In this document: positions 1 through 11,307 of the stretch, piece after piece
How positions within the stretch are numbered: the stretch's first letter is position 1
Layout: each line of letters begins with the position of its first letter
Origin: UBA7985 sp038141425
GTDB taxonomy: Bacteria > Pseudomonadota > Alphaproteobacteria > UBA7985
Direction of reading: 5' to 3'
DNA: 64,000 nucleotides
NCBI GenBank assembly: GCA_038141425.1
Contig: JAYQIC010000007.1
Location: 310,001-374,000, forward strand
Notes under the pieces: model-generated
Seen by the model: the letters and a program-made list of their open reading frames with translations, nothing else
What the model was told of the DNA's origin: nothing
The model's database searches: none
Made by a program: the position numbers and the translations under genes

Positions 1-2
1 AC

Positions 3-848
3 TCGCCTGACCTGACCTTGCGCATTGCCCGGGAGCTGCGCGGGCGACGGTACAAAGGCAAGCTGGTGCATCTGGTCGCCCCCACGGTCTGGGCATGGAA
101 GCCCGAGCGAGCGGCCTGGATGGCTCGTTTCATCGATGAGGTGCTGTGTCTGTTTCCCTTCGAACCACCCTTGTTCGAGGCTGAAGGGCTCAGCGCGCAC
201 TTTGTCGGCCACCCCATCCTCGACCGTCCCGCGCCCGCTCTTGAACGGCAGCCAGACACGCTGCTGTTGCTGCCCGGAAGCCGGATGACCGAAGTCCGTC
301 CGCTGATCCCACTGTTCCGGGAGACAGTGGCGAAACTGATACCAGAAAACCCGAAACTACGATGTTTGGTGCCAACGGTGGAAACGACGCGCGGCTTTGT
401 CACCCGCCGGATGGCAGACTGGCCCACGCCGATCGAATTCCTGTTCCGCCCGGAGGATAAGGCCGCCGCTTTCGCACGGTCCTCGGTCGCGCTGGCTGCG
501 TCGGGCACCGTGGCGCTCGAGCTGGCCCGAGCCGATGTCGCCGGGGTCATCACCTATCGACTGTCGTCGGCGACCTTTCAGGCGATCCAGCGGCAAACGA
601 CGCTCAATCACTTCAGCCTGATCAACATTCTGGCGCAAGCCGAAGTCATGCCCGAACGCCTGCAGCACGATGCGCAACCAGAGCTGCTGGCAGCGGACCT
701 CGGGCGTCTGCTCCGCGATGATACCGCGCGCCAACAACAGGTCGAGGCACAGCGCCGGGCGCTCGGTAAACTGGCCTTGCCTTCGGGGCAGACCACCGCC
801 ACGTTGATCGCCGATCGTCTTGAAACCCTGCTCGGAACCGCTCGATGA
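3..848 (+). CDS. lpxB: Lipid-A-disaccharide synthase, C-terminal part (gene enters from the left edge)
   Basis: The enzyme condenses UDP-2,3-diacylglucosamine with lipid X to make the disaccharide core of lipid A at the inner face of the cytoplasmic membrane. The visible part, about 280 residues, carries the family segments SPDLTLRIAR, VAPTVWAWKPERA, VGHPILDR, LLLLPGSRMTEV and an ASGTVALELA loop typical of this GT-B glycosyltransferase. The usual protein is about 390 residues, so roughly the first 110 lie outside the window. The frame is open from base 3; the TTG at 18 is internal and not the start. The stop overlaps the ATG of the next gene, so the two are probably co-transcribed. No break is seen. 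Confidence 0.93.
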   Translation, partial: SPDLTLRIARELRGRRYKGKLVHLVAPTVWAWKPERAAWMARFIDEVLCLFPFEPPLFEAEGLSAHFVGHPILDRPAPALERQPDTLLLLPGSRMTEVRPLIPLFRETVAKLIPENPKLRCLVPTVETTRGFVTRRMADWPTPIEFLFRPEDKAAAFARSSVALAASGTVALELARADVAGVITYRLSSATFQAIQRQTTLNHFSLINILAQAEVMPERLQHDAQPELLAADLGRLLRDDTARQQQVEAQRRALGKLALPSGQTTATLIADRLETLLGTAR

Positions 849-1837
849 GCCAACCCACCTTTGGTGCAGACTATGCTCCACGCGCGCCGTGGTTTGGCGG
901 CGACCTGCAGACTATGGCAGCGGTGCTGGCACCGCCGCGTGTCAGCCTCGATGATCTTGAGACCGAAGCCTTGCAACTGTCGACGCTGGACGGTTCCGGT
1001 GATGTGCTGACCGGGGAGCGTCTTTGCCTGCCCGGAACTGGTGACAGGGCCGGGCTGGAACGGCCGACGGTGGTCCTGCTGCACGGCATGATGGGTGATC
1101 TCGACCGGGGCTATATGCGGGTGCTGGCGGATTCCTTTGCACGGCGAGGCCATCCGGTGGTCAGAATGAATCTGCGCGGCGCGGGGTCGTCGCGACCGCT
1201 GTGCCAGCGCAACTACCACGCGGGCTTCACCACAGATCTGGAGGCTATTGCTTCAGCGCTGGCCGCGCGCCCTGATACCGGCAAGCTGGCCTGGATCGGG
1301 ATTTCACTGGGCGGAAACATGCTGCTCAAGGCGGCGAGCGAAAGCGCCTTCATCGAAGCTGCTGACCACCACCGCATCGCCTCTGTCTCGGCCCCGATTG
1401 ACCTGGTGGCGACATCAAAGCGGTTTTCGCGCCGGCGCAACTTCATCTATTCCATCTACATGGTGCGGAAGATCCGTCGCCTTGGACCCATGTAGCCGGG
1501 CAGAACGGCAGCGGAAATCGGCCATATGCGCCGGATTGAAACCATCGGCGAGCTGGATGAGCATTTCACCGCGCCGGACCATGGCTATGCCTCAGCCAAC
1601 GAATACTATCTCGCCAACTCCGCCCGTCAGTTCCTGCTCGACGCTCGCATACCCTGTCTGGTGGTGTCTGCTGCTGACGACCCGTGGATCGATATCGCGC
1701 CTTATCGGTCTGTGGCGTGGGAGAAGAATCCGAGGCTCACCCCGGTACTGACCCGGACCGGGGGACACGTCGGGTTTCATGGACGGGGACAGCGCGACCC
1801 CATGTACGTCGGCTGGTCGCAGACGTTCTTCGACTAG
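845..1837 (+). CDS. YheT-like alpha/beta hydrolase (COG0429), interrupted
   Basis: This is a predicted cytoplasmic serine hydrolase of the YheT/ABHD group; its physiological substrate is unknown. The oxyanion region VVLLHGMMG lies near residues 76-84, the nucleophile elbow GISLGG puts the serine at about 154, and the C-terminal half carries AADDPW and TGGHVGFHG with the expected Asp and His. The ATG overlaps the lpxB stop. A TAG at 1493-1495 interrupts the reading frame, yet homology resumes in the same frame (RRIETIGELDEHFTAP). Either this is a true nonsense codon or two compensating indels lie between about 1475 and 1520. Total length, about 330 residues, fits the family. Fold assignment is secure; function is not. 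Confidence 0.8.
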
Positions 1838-3071
1838 TCGCTTTCGGCATCGGAAGTGGCATCGGCATCCGCGCCTTCGCCGTTGTTGTCGAATTCGGCC
1901 ACGCCGACCCCGAGCAGCCGGTAGGTCTGTAGCGGCTGGCGACGGACTTCACGCGAAAGCAGCCTCTGGGCGACGGAAAACAGCACCCGGGCATCGGCCG
2001 TGTGTCCCTCCAGCGTCTGGCTGCGGGTCAGAATTTCAAAGTCCGAGGTCTTGAGTTTCAGGGTCACCCGTCGTCCGCTCAGCTCGTAGCGCGCCAATCG
2101 TTCGGCGACCCGGTGGGAGAGCCGTTCGACAACGCGGGTCAGGGCGGCCAGCTCGCCGGTGTCCGCCGACAGTCTAGTTTCCGAGCTGACCGATTTGGAG
2201 GCGCGGCCTTCCCGCACCCGCCGCGGGTCGTCCCCCCGGCAAAAGTCATAGAGGCGCTCGCCAAAGCGCCCGAACAGCCGGGTCATGTCCTCGCGCGGGA
2301 TGGCCCGCAGCTGCCCGATGCGGGAGATCCCCAGATCGTGCATCCGCTTGGCGGTGGCCGGTCCCACGCCCCAGATCAGTTTGACCGGCTTGTCGGCGAG
2401 GAAGTCAGCGGCTTCGGCCCGCCCCAGCACGGCAAAGCCGGCGGGCTTGTCGAGGTCGGAGGCGATCTTGGCCAGCAGCTTGTTGTGCGACAGCCCGACT
2501 GAGATGGTGATGCCTTCCTGATCCTGAACATTCTGCGCCAGTCGGGCGAGCTCCGAAGCCGGGATTCGTCCCGTCGCGAGAACCCCGCTGAGGTCCAGAA
2601 AGGCCTCGTCGATCGAGAGCGGTTCGACGTCGCCGGTCAAGGCGCGGAAGTGCTCTCGCACGGCCATGCCGGTCTCACGGTATTTGGCCATATCAGGCTT
2701 GATGATCACCGCTTGCGGGCAGAGTTGGCGCGCCTTGAACATGGGCATGGCCGAGCGCACCCCCTTTATCCGCGCAAGGTAGCACGCCGTGGTCACAACG
2801 CCCCGCTGCCCACCGCCGACAATCACCGGGCGGTGACGGATCGACGGGTCGTCACGCTTTTCAACGGCCGCGTAGAAGGCATCGCAGTCGATGTGGGCGA
2901 GGGCGAGGGTGGACAGCTCCGGGTGCCGGACTAAGCGGGCACTGCCACAGGCGCCGCAACGGTTCTCACGGGTCCCTGGCGGGTCGAGGGTCAGGCAGCT
3001 GCGGCACAGGCGATGGTCGGGGCTGGCGTGCAGGGCTCTGGTCTCCTGTCCTGCGGTCGGTTTCTACTCAT
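1834..3071 (-). CDS. dinB: DNA polymerase IV (Y-family) with an N-terminal double-CxxC extension
   Basis: This is the error-prone translesion polymerase. The palm motifs IDCDAFYAAVEKRD and SIDEAFLDLSG hold the catalytic acidic residues. Next come the helix-hairpin-helix segment KLIWGVGPATAKRMHDLG and a little-finger domain. The frame stays open upstream of the polymerase core and encodes LCRSCL and RCGACGS, two CxxC pairs suggesting a zinc ribbon, before RLVRHPELSTLALAH. No start codon lies in that frame after a TAG at 3064-3066. An ATG at 3069-3071 reaches it with one indel between about 3030 and 3068, so I take that as the likely start. The C-terminus overlaps the end of the hydrolase gene by a few bases, tail to tail. 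Confidence 0.85.
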
Positions 3072-3093
3072 GTTGCCGTGGGGTGAGAAAAGA

Positions 3094-3127
3094 AAAGGGG
3101 CGGCTGCCGCTTTGGCACCGCCCCTTT
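3094..3127 (-). terminator. Rho-independent terminator downstream of rpmG
   Basis: A 10-bp GC-rich stem (AAAGGGGCGG with CCGCCCCTTT) around a 14-base loop is followed on the minus strand by a pyrimidine-rich, T-containing run. It lies 28 bases past the rpmG stop and just upstream of the dinB start. Part of the sequence may therefore belong to the dinB leader. Confidence 0.75.
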
Positions 3128-3154
3128 ACGGGTCTTTTGAGTGTCGCTCGAGGC

Positions 3155-3322
3155 TTACTTCATCTTCGATTCTTTGAAGACGACGTGCTTGCGGGCAACA
3201 GGATCGTATTTGCGCATTTCCAGCTTTTCAGTGGAAGTACGGGTGTTCTTCTTCTTCACGTAGAAGTAACCGGTGTCTGCCGTGCTAACCATCTTGATGA
3301 GCACGCTAGCGGGTTTAGCCAT
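3155..3322 (-). CDS. rpmG: 50S ribosomal protein L33
   Basis: This small protein of the large ribosomal subunit sits near the E site. The 55-residue translation starts MAKPASVLIKMVSTADTG and contains YFYVKKKNTRTSTEKLEMRK and YDPVARKHVVFKE, which is diagnostic for L33. It is the zinc-free form, with no CxxC pairs. Length is normal and the frame is intact. A terminator follows directly. Confidence 0.96.
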   Translation of the reverse strand: MAKPASVLIKMVSTADTGYFYVKKKNTRTSTEKLEMRKYDPVARKHVVFKESKMK

Positions 3323-3391
3323 GGCCCGGAGCTCCTTGTTTCAACAAATTGGGCCGCACCCTAAACGCCAGCGGCGGTGAGTCAAGCGCGT

Positions 3392-5030
3392 CTAGCGCAG
3401 GGATGACAGGCTTGCGCTGGCCGAAAGGATGCGGTGGTAGGCCTCGACGTTCTGAGCCAGCTCTAGCGCGAGGTCGGCATCGTCCTCCGTGTAGCGCTCG
3501 GTCGGCGGGCACACGTCGCGGTAGTCATCCATGTCTGAACTGTCTTTGGCGAGCAGGGATCGCGCGCGGAGCGCGGCGATATCCGGGCTTTCGCCGCGGA
3601 AATCATCGATCACCTTTCCTGTCTTCCGGTCGGTAAAGCAAACGTTGGGCGTGACGCCGGTCTTGTTCAGCGGCGCGCCGGAGGGCGCGAAAAACGCACC
3701 GGACGTGACGGTCATCAGTGCGCCGTTGGGCAGGTCGAAGCTGGTCTGGATCGAGCCTTTGCCAAAGGATGTCGAGCCGACCACGATCCCGCGCCCGTTG
3801 TCCTGAATAGCCGAAGCGAGGATTTCCGATGCGCTGGCCGAGTTGCCATTAATCAGTACCAGCAGCGGTGCCCCCAGTAGCACGTCGTTCGGCGCAGCAT
3901 TCACGGTTAACTTGTTGTCGATGTCACGCCCCGCCGAAACCAGGATCGGGCCTTCACCAACCACGAGATCGGCAATCTCCTGCGCAACCGTTTTCAGGCC
4001 GCCGGGGTTTTCCCGCAGGTCGATCAGCCAGCTTGCCGGGTGCTCCTCGCGCAGGTCCTGAACCACGCTCATGAATTCGGCGGTCGATTGCTCTGAGAAT
4101 ACCGCCATCTGGATAACGGCGACATCGCCAACCATCTCACCGCGCAGCGATGGCAGGGCAACGATCTCCCGGGTTACGGCGCGGCGCAGGGTCTTGCCAT
4201 CGCGCTGGATCATCACCCGCGCCGTCGAGCCGACAGGACCGCGCAGCAGGCCCAGCACAAAATCTTCGCTCATGCGCCCGGTGATCCGCCGCCCGCCGAT
4301 ATGGGTGAGCAGGTCGCCCTGCATCACACCCCCGGTCAGCCGGGCCACCAACGATGACCTCGCGCACCCGGATGCCGTTCTCTTCGTAAGCGATCAGGAT
4401 GCCCAGACCACCGAAGCCGAACACGTCATCACGGAACATTTCCGCCTCGGCCGCTGGCAGGTAGATCGAAACACCGTCGAGCAGCTCCATGTAGCCTTCG
4501 AAGATAAAGGTTTCACGCTGGGTCTGTGGGATGCGCCGGATCCGTTCGCTGGAGGTCAGCATGTGCATGGCGATGAAGGCCGAATGCAGGCCCCATTCGA
4601 GATAGTAGTCGCCCACGGGTTCATCGAAAGTCGCTTTGCCCCCCGGTCCGTCAACCACGGTCTGACCATCGGCAGAAGACAGACTGAAGTCGGCCTGATC
4701 GCCCAGCCGCTCCAGTCCCGCCATGGCGATTTCGCGCGGATGGTAGGCTTCGACGTACAGCTCCTGAATGGCACCGATGCCGACCCCATAGAGAAAGGCT
4801 TCGTCGGCGTCCGGGATCGGGCGCGTGGCTTCGTCCGCTGGTGGGAGGGCTTCTTCCAGAGCGGCGCGCAGCTCATCGGGCATGATGATACCGGAACTGC
4901 TCTGTGCCTGTGCCTCAGCAAAGCGTGCCGTGACCATCTGCGAATGACAGCTGGTCAGCACCAGCATCAGCAGCGATCCGAGCATCAGGGGCAAGGCACG
5001 GAGTTCAAACCGGAATGGGTTCGCGGGCAT
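3392..5030 (-). CDS. S41-family C-terminal processing protease, predicted lipoprotein (frame break near 4333)
   Basis: This is a periplasmic tail-specific protease of the CtpA/Prc class. The N-terminus MPANPFRFELRALPLML leads into a hydrophobic stretch and the lipobox LTSC, so the protein is probably a lipoprotein. The ATG at 5030 places the signal peptide correctly, although an in-frame ATG exists at 5084. A large N-terminal region of about 230 residues precedes a PDZ-like segment and the S41 core: LIDLRENPGGL, then NGNSASASEILASA with the nucleophilic Ser, then STSFGKGSIQT with the general-base Lys. A one-base loss in a G run near 4331-4335 splits the frame just before the PDZ core; motifs continue on both sides. 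It sits between rnr and rpmG on the same strand. Confidence 0.85.
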
Positions 5031-5142
5031 CAACAATTCCTTAAAATACGATCCAACCATAGCGGTTAGAGTCGCCTTTGCCACAAACAGCGAGTCTTAT
5101 GCGCACCAGCGCTATCGCTTAAGCGGTGTGCGGGACGATCCA

Positions 5143-7404
5143 TCAGCGACGCCGGTCTTTGCGTCTGGTTTTAGACTTCTTTCTGGTCGATTTTGCGGCG
5201 GGCTTTGAGCGCGACTGCGGGGACTCGGGGCGCAGGCTCTCAAAGGACGAAGGTTCGATTTCGCCGACGACCTCCGCCACCAGTGAGCCGGTCAGGCCAT
5301 CGGCTTCCACCAGCCGCAAATTCAGCCGCTGGGCCAGCGAGAACACCCGCCCCCACCGCCGTCCTTCCAGCCGGGAAACACTCGCGTCGAAGTTGTATCG
5401 ATCATCGGGCAGCATACCCATAGGCACCAGCGCGTGCGCGCCGGAGGGATCGAGTTCGGCAAACAGGCCGAATTTAGTGACGCTGCTGACCCGGGCCTCG
5501 AACACCTGCCCGACGTGGTTGGCGTGGTAGGCGGCGAGATAGCGGTCCTTGGCGCTGCGTTCGGCGTAGGCTGCCCGCCGCTCGCATTCGGAAATCTGCT
5601 CACCCAGCGGGATCGGGGCATCGGTTGCGCCCAGCGCCTGCCCGCCAGCACCCAGCCCAAAGGCCTCGATCAGTGCCCGGTGGACGGTAAGGTCGGCATA
5701 GCGGCGGATGGGGCTGGTAAAGTGGGCATAGCTGCGCAGGCCCAGTCCAAAATGGCCGATATTGCGGGGCGCGTAGACGGCCTGAGCCTGACTGCGCAGC
5801 ACCGCTTCGTTGATCATGGGCGCGTAGTCCTCGCCCTCGACCCGCTTGAGCACGCCGTTGAGCTGGCCAGCGGTCAGCCGAACCCCACGTGCGAGGCTAG
5901 CCGGGGTGCCTTCGAGCAGGTTGGCAAGGTGCTCCAGCTTGATCGGATCGGGATGGTCGTGGACGCGGTATATGACCGACTGTTCGACAGCCTCGAGCGC
6001 CTCTGCTGCAGCGACGTTGGCAAGGATCATCATCTCTTCGATGATGTGGTGCGAGGTCAGTCGCTCTCGCGGGCGAATATCGACCACCTCGCGCTTGTCC
6101 TCAGACAGCTCGATGACCCGCTCGGGCATGTCGAGGTCCAGCGCCCCCGCCGCTCGCGGGCGGCCAGAAGCACTTCGAAGGCGTCGCGCAGGGGCGTGAG
6201 CAATGGCCCGACCAGCGGTGCGAGTTCTTCATCTGGTTCGCCGTTGAGCGCTACCTCGACCCGCTCGTATGTCAGCCGCGCCGCCGAGCGCATGATCCCG
6301 CGCCGGAAGCGGCGGTGGGTCAGTCGACCCTCCCTATCAATACGCATGTCCGCGACCAGACAGCCGCGATCTTCGTGCGGCACCAGGCTGCACCAGCCGT
6401 TGGACAGCGCCTCGGGCAGCATGGGCAGGACTCGATCGGGAAAGTAGCAGGAGTTCCCGCGCAGCTTGGCTTCGCGGTCCAGCGCGGAATCCGGCACCAC
6501 GTAGTGTGCTACGTCGGCAATGGCGACCAGAATGCGGAAGCCACTGTCGTCGGCAAGCCGCTCCGCCCAGACGGCATCGTCGAAGTCTCGGGCATCAGCC
6601 CCGTCGATGGTCACCAGTGGGATGTCGCGGAAGTCTGTCCGTCCGTCTTCGGTGACGGGTCCGGCCGCGGCGGCTTCTTCAAGGGCCGCGTCGGGAAATT
6701 CAGCCGCAGCTGGTGTTCTGCTGCAGAGACCAGCGAAATCGCACCGACATCGTCCTGCTTTCCGAGAACTTCGAGGATGCGGGCACGGGGCAGATCAAGC
6801 CGCCCGGTTCCCATGATCTCCGCCCGGACCAGCGCACCCGGTTCGGCTGCCTCGCGGTCTTCGTGCCGGATGATGAAGTCGTTCTTGATCCGCTTGTCAG
6901 TGGGGCGGATGGTGTCACCGGCCTCGACCACGCCGACAATGATATCAGCCGGGGGCGGGGCAGGGTCTTGAACGGGCGCGCAAGGAAGCTGCCTTCCTCG
7001 CCGGGTTCGATCTTGGCGAGCACCCGGTCGCCGGGCGCTGGTGCGGTCTCCAGCGTGCCTTCAGCGAGGTAAATGCGGGGCGGTGCACCGCGAAAATCTC
7101 GCTCGATGGGCAGGCAGGCCACGTCGCCATCCTGATCGGGCGCGAGGATTTCCAGCGGCAGGACGCCGGGCAAAGACTGCCGGTTCCAGCGGCCCTTGGG
7201 TGCACTCGCCTCAATCAAGCCGTCGCGTTCGAGCTGCTTCAGCAGTGTCTTGAGCCAGACCCGCGCCCCGCCCTTGATGCCGAAGTGCTTGGCGATGGCA
7301 CGTTTGTTGGCCTGCTCCGGGTTTTGCCGGACGAAATCGAGGATCGCCTGCCGGTCAAGATTGCCGGTATCCGGGCTCGCCGCGTCACGCTTTGATTTTG
7401 CCAT
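5143..7404 (-). CDS. rnr: Ribonuclease R (three frame breaks)
   Basis: This 3'-to-5' exoribonuclease degrades structured RNA and acts in trans-translation, so it may work with the tmRNA gene at the far end of this window. Domains run in order: an N-terminal winged helix (LDRQAILDFVRQNPEQANKR), cold-shock domains, the RNB catalytic core with the metal-binding run TIDGADARDFDDAVWAER, and an S1 domain (FEARVSSVTKFGLFAELD) before a Lys/Arg-rich tail. The total of about 753 residues is normal. The frame changes near 6940, 6610-6690 and 6120, each time with homology continuing, so I favour sequence error over decay. The ATG at 7404 is preferred over the upstream in-frame ATG at 7464, because MAKSKRDAASP matches a typical start. 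Confidence 0.9.
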
Positions 7405-7499
7405 AGGGGGCAGGGTGCACCTGAAAATGAGAAGCCTGGAACAGATCGCGGACCGGCCAGCCACCTCGGGCGTCCGATCCGGTTCGCATAATCCTGTCG

Positions 7500-10059
7500 C
7501 TACTTCTTAGCGGATTTTTTCGCAGGCGTCTTTTTTCCTTTTTTGGCGTCGATCAGGGCGATGGCTTCCTCGAGCGTGACCGCCTTGGGATCGCTGCCCT
7601 TGGAGAGGGTCGCGTTGGTCCGGCCATGCTTGACGTAGGGACCATAGCGGCCGTCGTGCAGGGTGATGGGCTTCTCGTCCTTAGGGTGCTTACCCAGCTC
7701 GGTGCCGGCGGCAGCGCCGCCGCCCTTCATCTTGCTCTGCTTCTCGACGATCAGCGCCACCGCGCGGTTCAGGCCGATCTCCAGCACGCTCTCGTCCTTG
7801 GGGATGTTGGCGTAGGTGGAGCCCTTCTTCACGAAAGGACCAAAGCGACCGATCCCCGCAGTGACCATTTCGCCTTCGTGCTCGCCGACATCGCGGGGCA
7901 GGGCCAGCAGGTCGACGGCCTTGTCGAGGGTGACGTCGGATGGCTCCATACCCTTGGGCAGGGAGGCGCGTTTGGGCTTCTTGCCCTCGCCGGCGTCATC
8001 GGGCGTGCCGAGCTGGACGTACCAGCCGTAGGGGCCCTTTTTGAGGAAGATGCTCAGGCCTGTAGCCGGATCGGCACCCAGCGGCTCGTCGTCTTTCGGC
8101 GCTTCGCGCGGGCGTTCGGTGTTGCCCCGGGTCAGCTGGTCGGTGAAGCGACAGGTCGGGTAGTTGTTGCAGCCAATGAAGCCGCCGGTTTTCCCGAATT
8201 TCAGCGACAGCCGGCCATCGTCGCAGGACGGGCATTTGCGGGGGTCAAAATTCAGCGGTGTGCCGTCTTCCTTGTGGCTGGGGAAGAAGTGCTCGCCCAG
8301 CGTATCGTCGAGCGCGTCGATCACTTCGGAAATTCGCAGCTCCTGCGTTTCCTCGATCAGCTTGTGGAAGTCGGTCCAGAATGCGCTTAGCACCTTTTTC
8401 CACGCCAGCCGGCCGCCGGAAATATCGTCAAGCTGCTCTTCGAGATCTGCCGTGAAATCGTACTCAACATAGCGCTGGAAGAAGTTCGACAGAAAGGCGA
8501 CGACCACCCGGCCACGCTCTGCGGGGATGAAGCGGCGCTGGTCGAGGCGCACATACTCGCGATCCTGCAGCACCGAGATAATCGAGGCATAGGTCGAGGG
8601 CCGGCCGATGCCGAGTTCTTCCATCTTCTTAACCAGCGTCGCCTCGCTGTAGCGTGGCGGCGGGGCGGTGAAGTGCTGTTCGGCCTTGACCTCTTCGCGG
8701 TTCAGCAGCTGTCCCTGTTCCAGCCGTGGCAGGCGCTGTTCATCCTCATCATCCGTGCTGTCATCGCGGCCTTCCTGATAAACCTTGATGAAGCCGTCGA
8801 AGGCCAGAACCGAACCGGTTGCACGCAGCTGGGCCGCGCCTGCGTCCACGTCGATATCGACGCCAACCTGGTCAAAAACCGCAGCCGACATCTGACAGGC
8901 GATGGTCCGCTTCCAGATCAGCGCATAGAGCCGCAGCTGATCCTTATCGAGTACTTTGGCAACGTCGTCGGGCTTACGCGAGAGCAGGGTCGGGCGGATG
9001 GCCTCGTGGGCCTCCTGCGCGTTCTTGGCCTTGGATTTATAGAAACGCGGGTTTTCGGGCATGTAGGCCGTGCCGTAGTCGCTGGCGATCAGGTCCCGGG
9101 CGCTGTCGAGCGCTTCCTTGGACAGCTGAACGCCGTCGGTTCGCATGTAGGTGATCAGACCCACGGTCTCGCCGCCGATTTCCATGCCTTCGTAGAGTTT
9201 CTGCGCCACGCGCATGGTGTGGGCGGCAGAGAATCCCGAGCTTGCGGCTGGCTTCCTGCTGCAGGGTCGAGGTGGTGAACGGCGGTGACGGGTTCTGGCG
9301 GCGCTGCTTTTGCTCGATGTCCAGCACACGCAGGCTGGAGGCGTTCTCGACCACGGCCTTCGCGGCGATTGCTGAAGCCTCATCACCGAGGCTGAATTTG
9401 GTGAGCTTCTTGCCATCGAGCTGCGTCAGCCGCGCGGCCAGTTGCTGCGACTTGCCGTCGTTCAGCGTGGCGATCACGTCCCAGTATTCAACCGGTACGA
9501 AGGTTTCAATCTCGGCTTCTCGCTCGGAGATCAGCCGCAGCGCCACCGATTGCACCCGGCCGGCAGAGCGCGAGCCGGGCAGCTTGCGCCACAGGATGGG
9601 AGAGAGGTTGAAGCCGACCAGATAGTCCAGCGCGCGGCGGGCCATATAGGCGTCGACCAAGTCCTGATCGACCATGCGCGGGTGCTGGAACGCGTCTTTG
9701 ACGGCAGTCTTGGTGATCTCGTTGAAGACCACACGCTGGACGTCTTTGCCCTTGAGCTTCCCGCGCTTTTCCAGCTCATCCATGATGTGCCAGGAGATCG
9801 CTTCACCTTCGCGGTCCGGGTCAGTGGCGAGGATCAGCTGGTCGTGATTCTTGAGTGCCTTCTCGATATCCTTGAGCCGCTTGTTGCTGTCGGCCTCGAC
9901 CAGCCACGACATCTCGAAATCTTTGTCTGGATCGACCGAGCCATCCTTGCCGGGCAGATCGCGGATGTGTCCGAAACTCGCAAAAACTTCGAAATCAGAA
10001 CCGAGATACTTGTTGATGGTTTTGGCCTTGGAAGGGGACTCAACGACGACGACGCTCAT
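7500..10059 (-). CDS. topA: DNA topoisomerase I (frame break near 9232)
   Basis: This type IA topoisomerase relaxes negative supercoils. The Toprim domain begins at the start (SVVVVESPSKAKTINKYLG) and holds ATDPDREGEAISWH. The active-site tyrosine is in GLITYMRTDG at about residue 303. One four-cysteine zinc ribbon (CPSCDDGRLSL and GCNNYPTCRF) is followed by repeated C-terminal modules and a Lys/Ala-rich tail ending KKTPAKKSAKK. The total of about 852 residues is normal. One frame break lies near 9232, between EASRKLGI and SGFSAAHTMRVAQ. The gene is normally essential, so this is probably a sequencing error. The ATG at 10059 is chosen over an ATG 12 codons upstream because it directly begins the Toprim domain. 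dprA ends 57 bases upstream. Confidence 0.94.
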
Positions 10060-10116
10060 CTGCTCTCCGGTCACAGCAGGGTGTGCGGCGCGCACTAAGG
10101 CCCTGCAATCGCTAGG

Positions 10117-11240
10117 TTAAATGAGGCGACACACCAGGTTGCCCGCCGTCCTTTCGACGGTGCCGCCCAGCTCCAGCTCCACCAGAGCCGCCGCGCCCAA
10201 TCGCGCCGGTACTTGGCACTCGCGAAAGAGTTCGTCAATGCTACACGGCGTCGGTCCCAGACATTTGAGCAGAGAATCCCGGGCAGCGCGGACGTCGTCA
10301 TCCGCGAGTTTGGTCAGCGGCTGAGCGCCGGTTTTGACCGTCTTGGGCTCGTGCAAAGTCTGCAGTGGTGGCAGGCAGTCGAGCACGTCTTGAGCCGAAC
10401 AGACCAGCGCAGCCCCATCCCGGAGCAGCTGGTTCGTACCAGTCGCGCGGGGATCGAGTGGATTGCCGGGCACCGCACAGACTTCACGGGAGAAATCTGC
10501 GGCATAGCGCGCGGTGATCAGCGAGGCGGAGCGCTCGGCCGCTTCGACCACCACCGTTGCGGCTGCGATCCCGGCGATGATGCGGTTCCGGTGCGGGAAG
10601 TGGCGTGCGGTGGGCTGCATCCCGAGCGGCATCTCGGCTACAACCACGGCCCGGTCGATGAGATGCTGTTACAGCTCCCCGTGTTCGCGCGGATAGACGA
10701 TGTCGACCCCGCCCGCGACCACCGCGACGGTCAGGCCGTCTTCGACCGTTGCTTTATGCACGGCGGCGTCGATCCCCCGCGCCAGCCCGGAGGTCAGGCT
10801 GAAACCCTCGGCGCCAAGACCCTGTGCGAGTGCAGCGGCGAAGCGCTGTCCATTGGTCGAGGCGTTACGTGCGCCGACCATGGCGACCGAAGGTTTGGCA
10901 AGAAGGTCCGTGTTGCCCCGCACAGAGAGCACCGGCGGGGGTCGTTGATCTGCCGCAAAAGTGGCGGGAACACTGCATCCACGGCGACCAGCAGATATCC
11001 GCCGAGATCACGAAGGGCGCGATATTCCTGCTCCGCCAGATCGGCGGCGAAGGGCTGCAGCGGTTGTTTCACGCCGCCTTGCCGTGAGAGCTCAGGCAGC
11101 GCCGCGAGCGCCGCCTGTGCCGTCTCGAACCGATCCAGCAGCGACCAGAAGCTGTGTGGACCCACCCGCCGGGTGCGGATGAGGCGCAGCCAGGCGCCGC
11201 GTTCGGCGGGGTCGATAGCGCGGGTTGTGAGCAGGGTCAT
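10117..11240 (-). CDS. dprA: DNA-processing protein DprA (frame break plus in-frame stop)
   Basis: DprA loads RecA on incoming single-stranded DNA during natural transformation. The N-terminal helical region (LRLIRTRRVGPHSFWSLL) is followed by the Rossmann-like core (AMVGARNASTNGQ, TSGLARGIDAAVHKA, VVAGGVDIVYPREH, HFPHRNRIIAG) and a C-terminal winged-helix segment. The frame shifts near 10940, before the core. A TAA at 10669-10671 then interrupts the gene with no change of frame: residues before and after align with the family without a length change. That looks like a base substitution, either a real nonsense mutation or a base-call error. The ATG at 11240 is preferred to one six codons upstream, because a purine-rich stretch precedes it. 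Confidence 0.85.
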
Positions 11241-11307
11241 GAACCCTGAATGGAACAAAGTGAGAAAATATCAACTTAAAGATAAAAAATGGGGATGATG
11301 CGCAGCC

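Noticed and set aside
9442..10098. Long open frame opposite topA
   Set aside because: It mirrors the Toprim domain region. There is no family resemblance and no ribosome-binding site.
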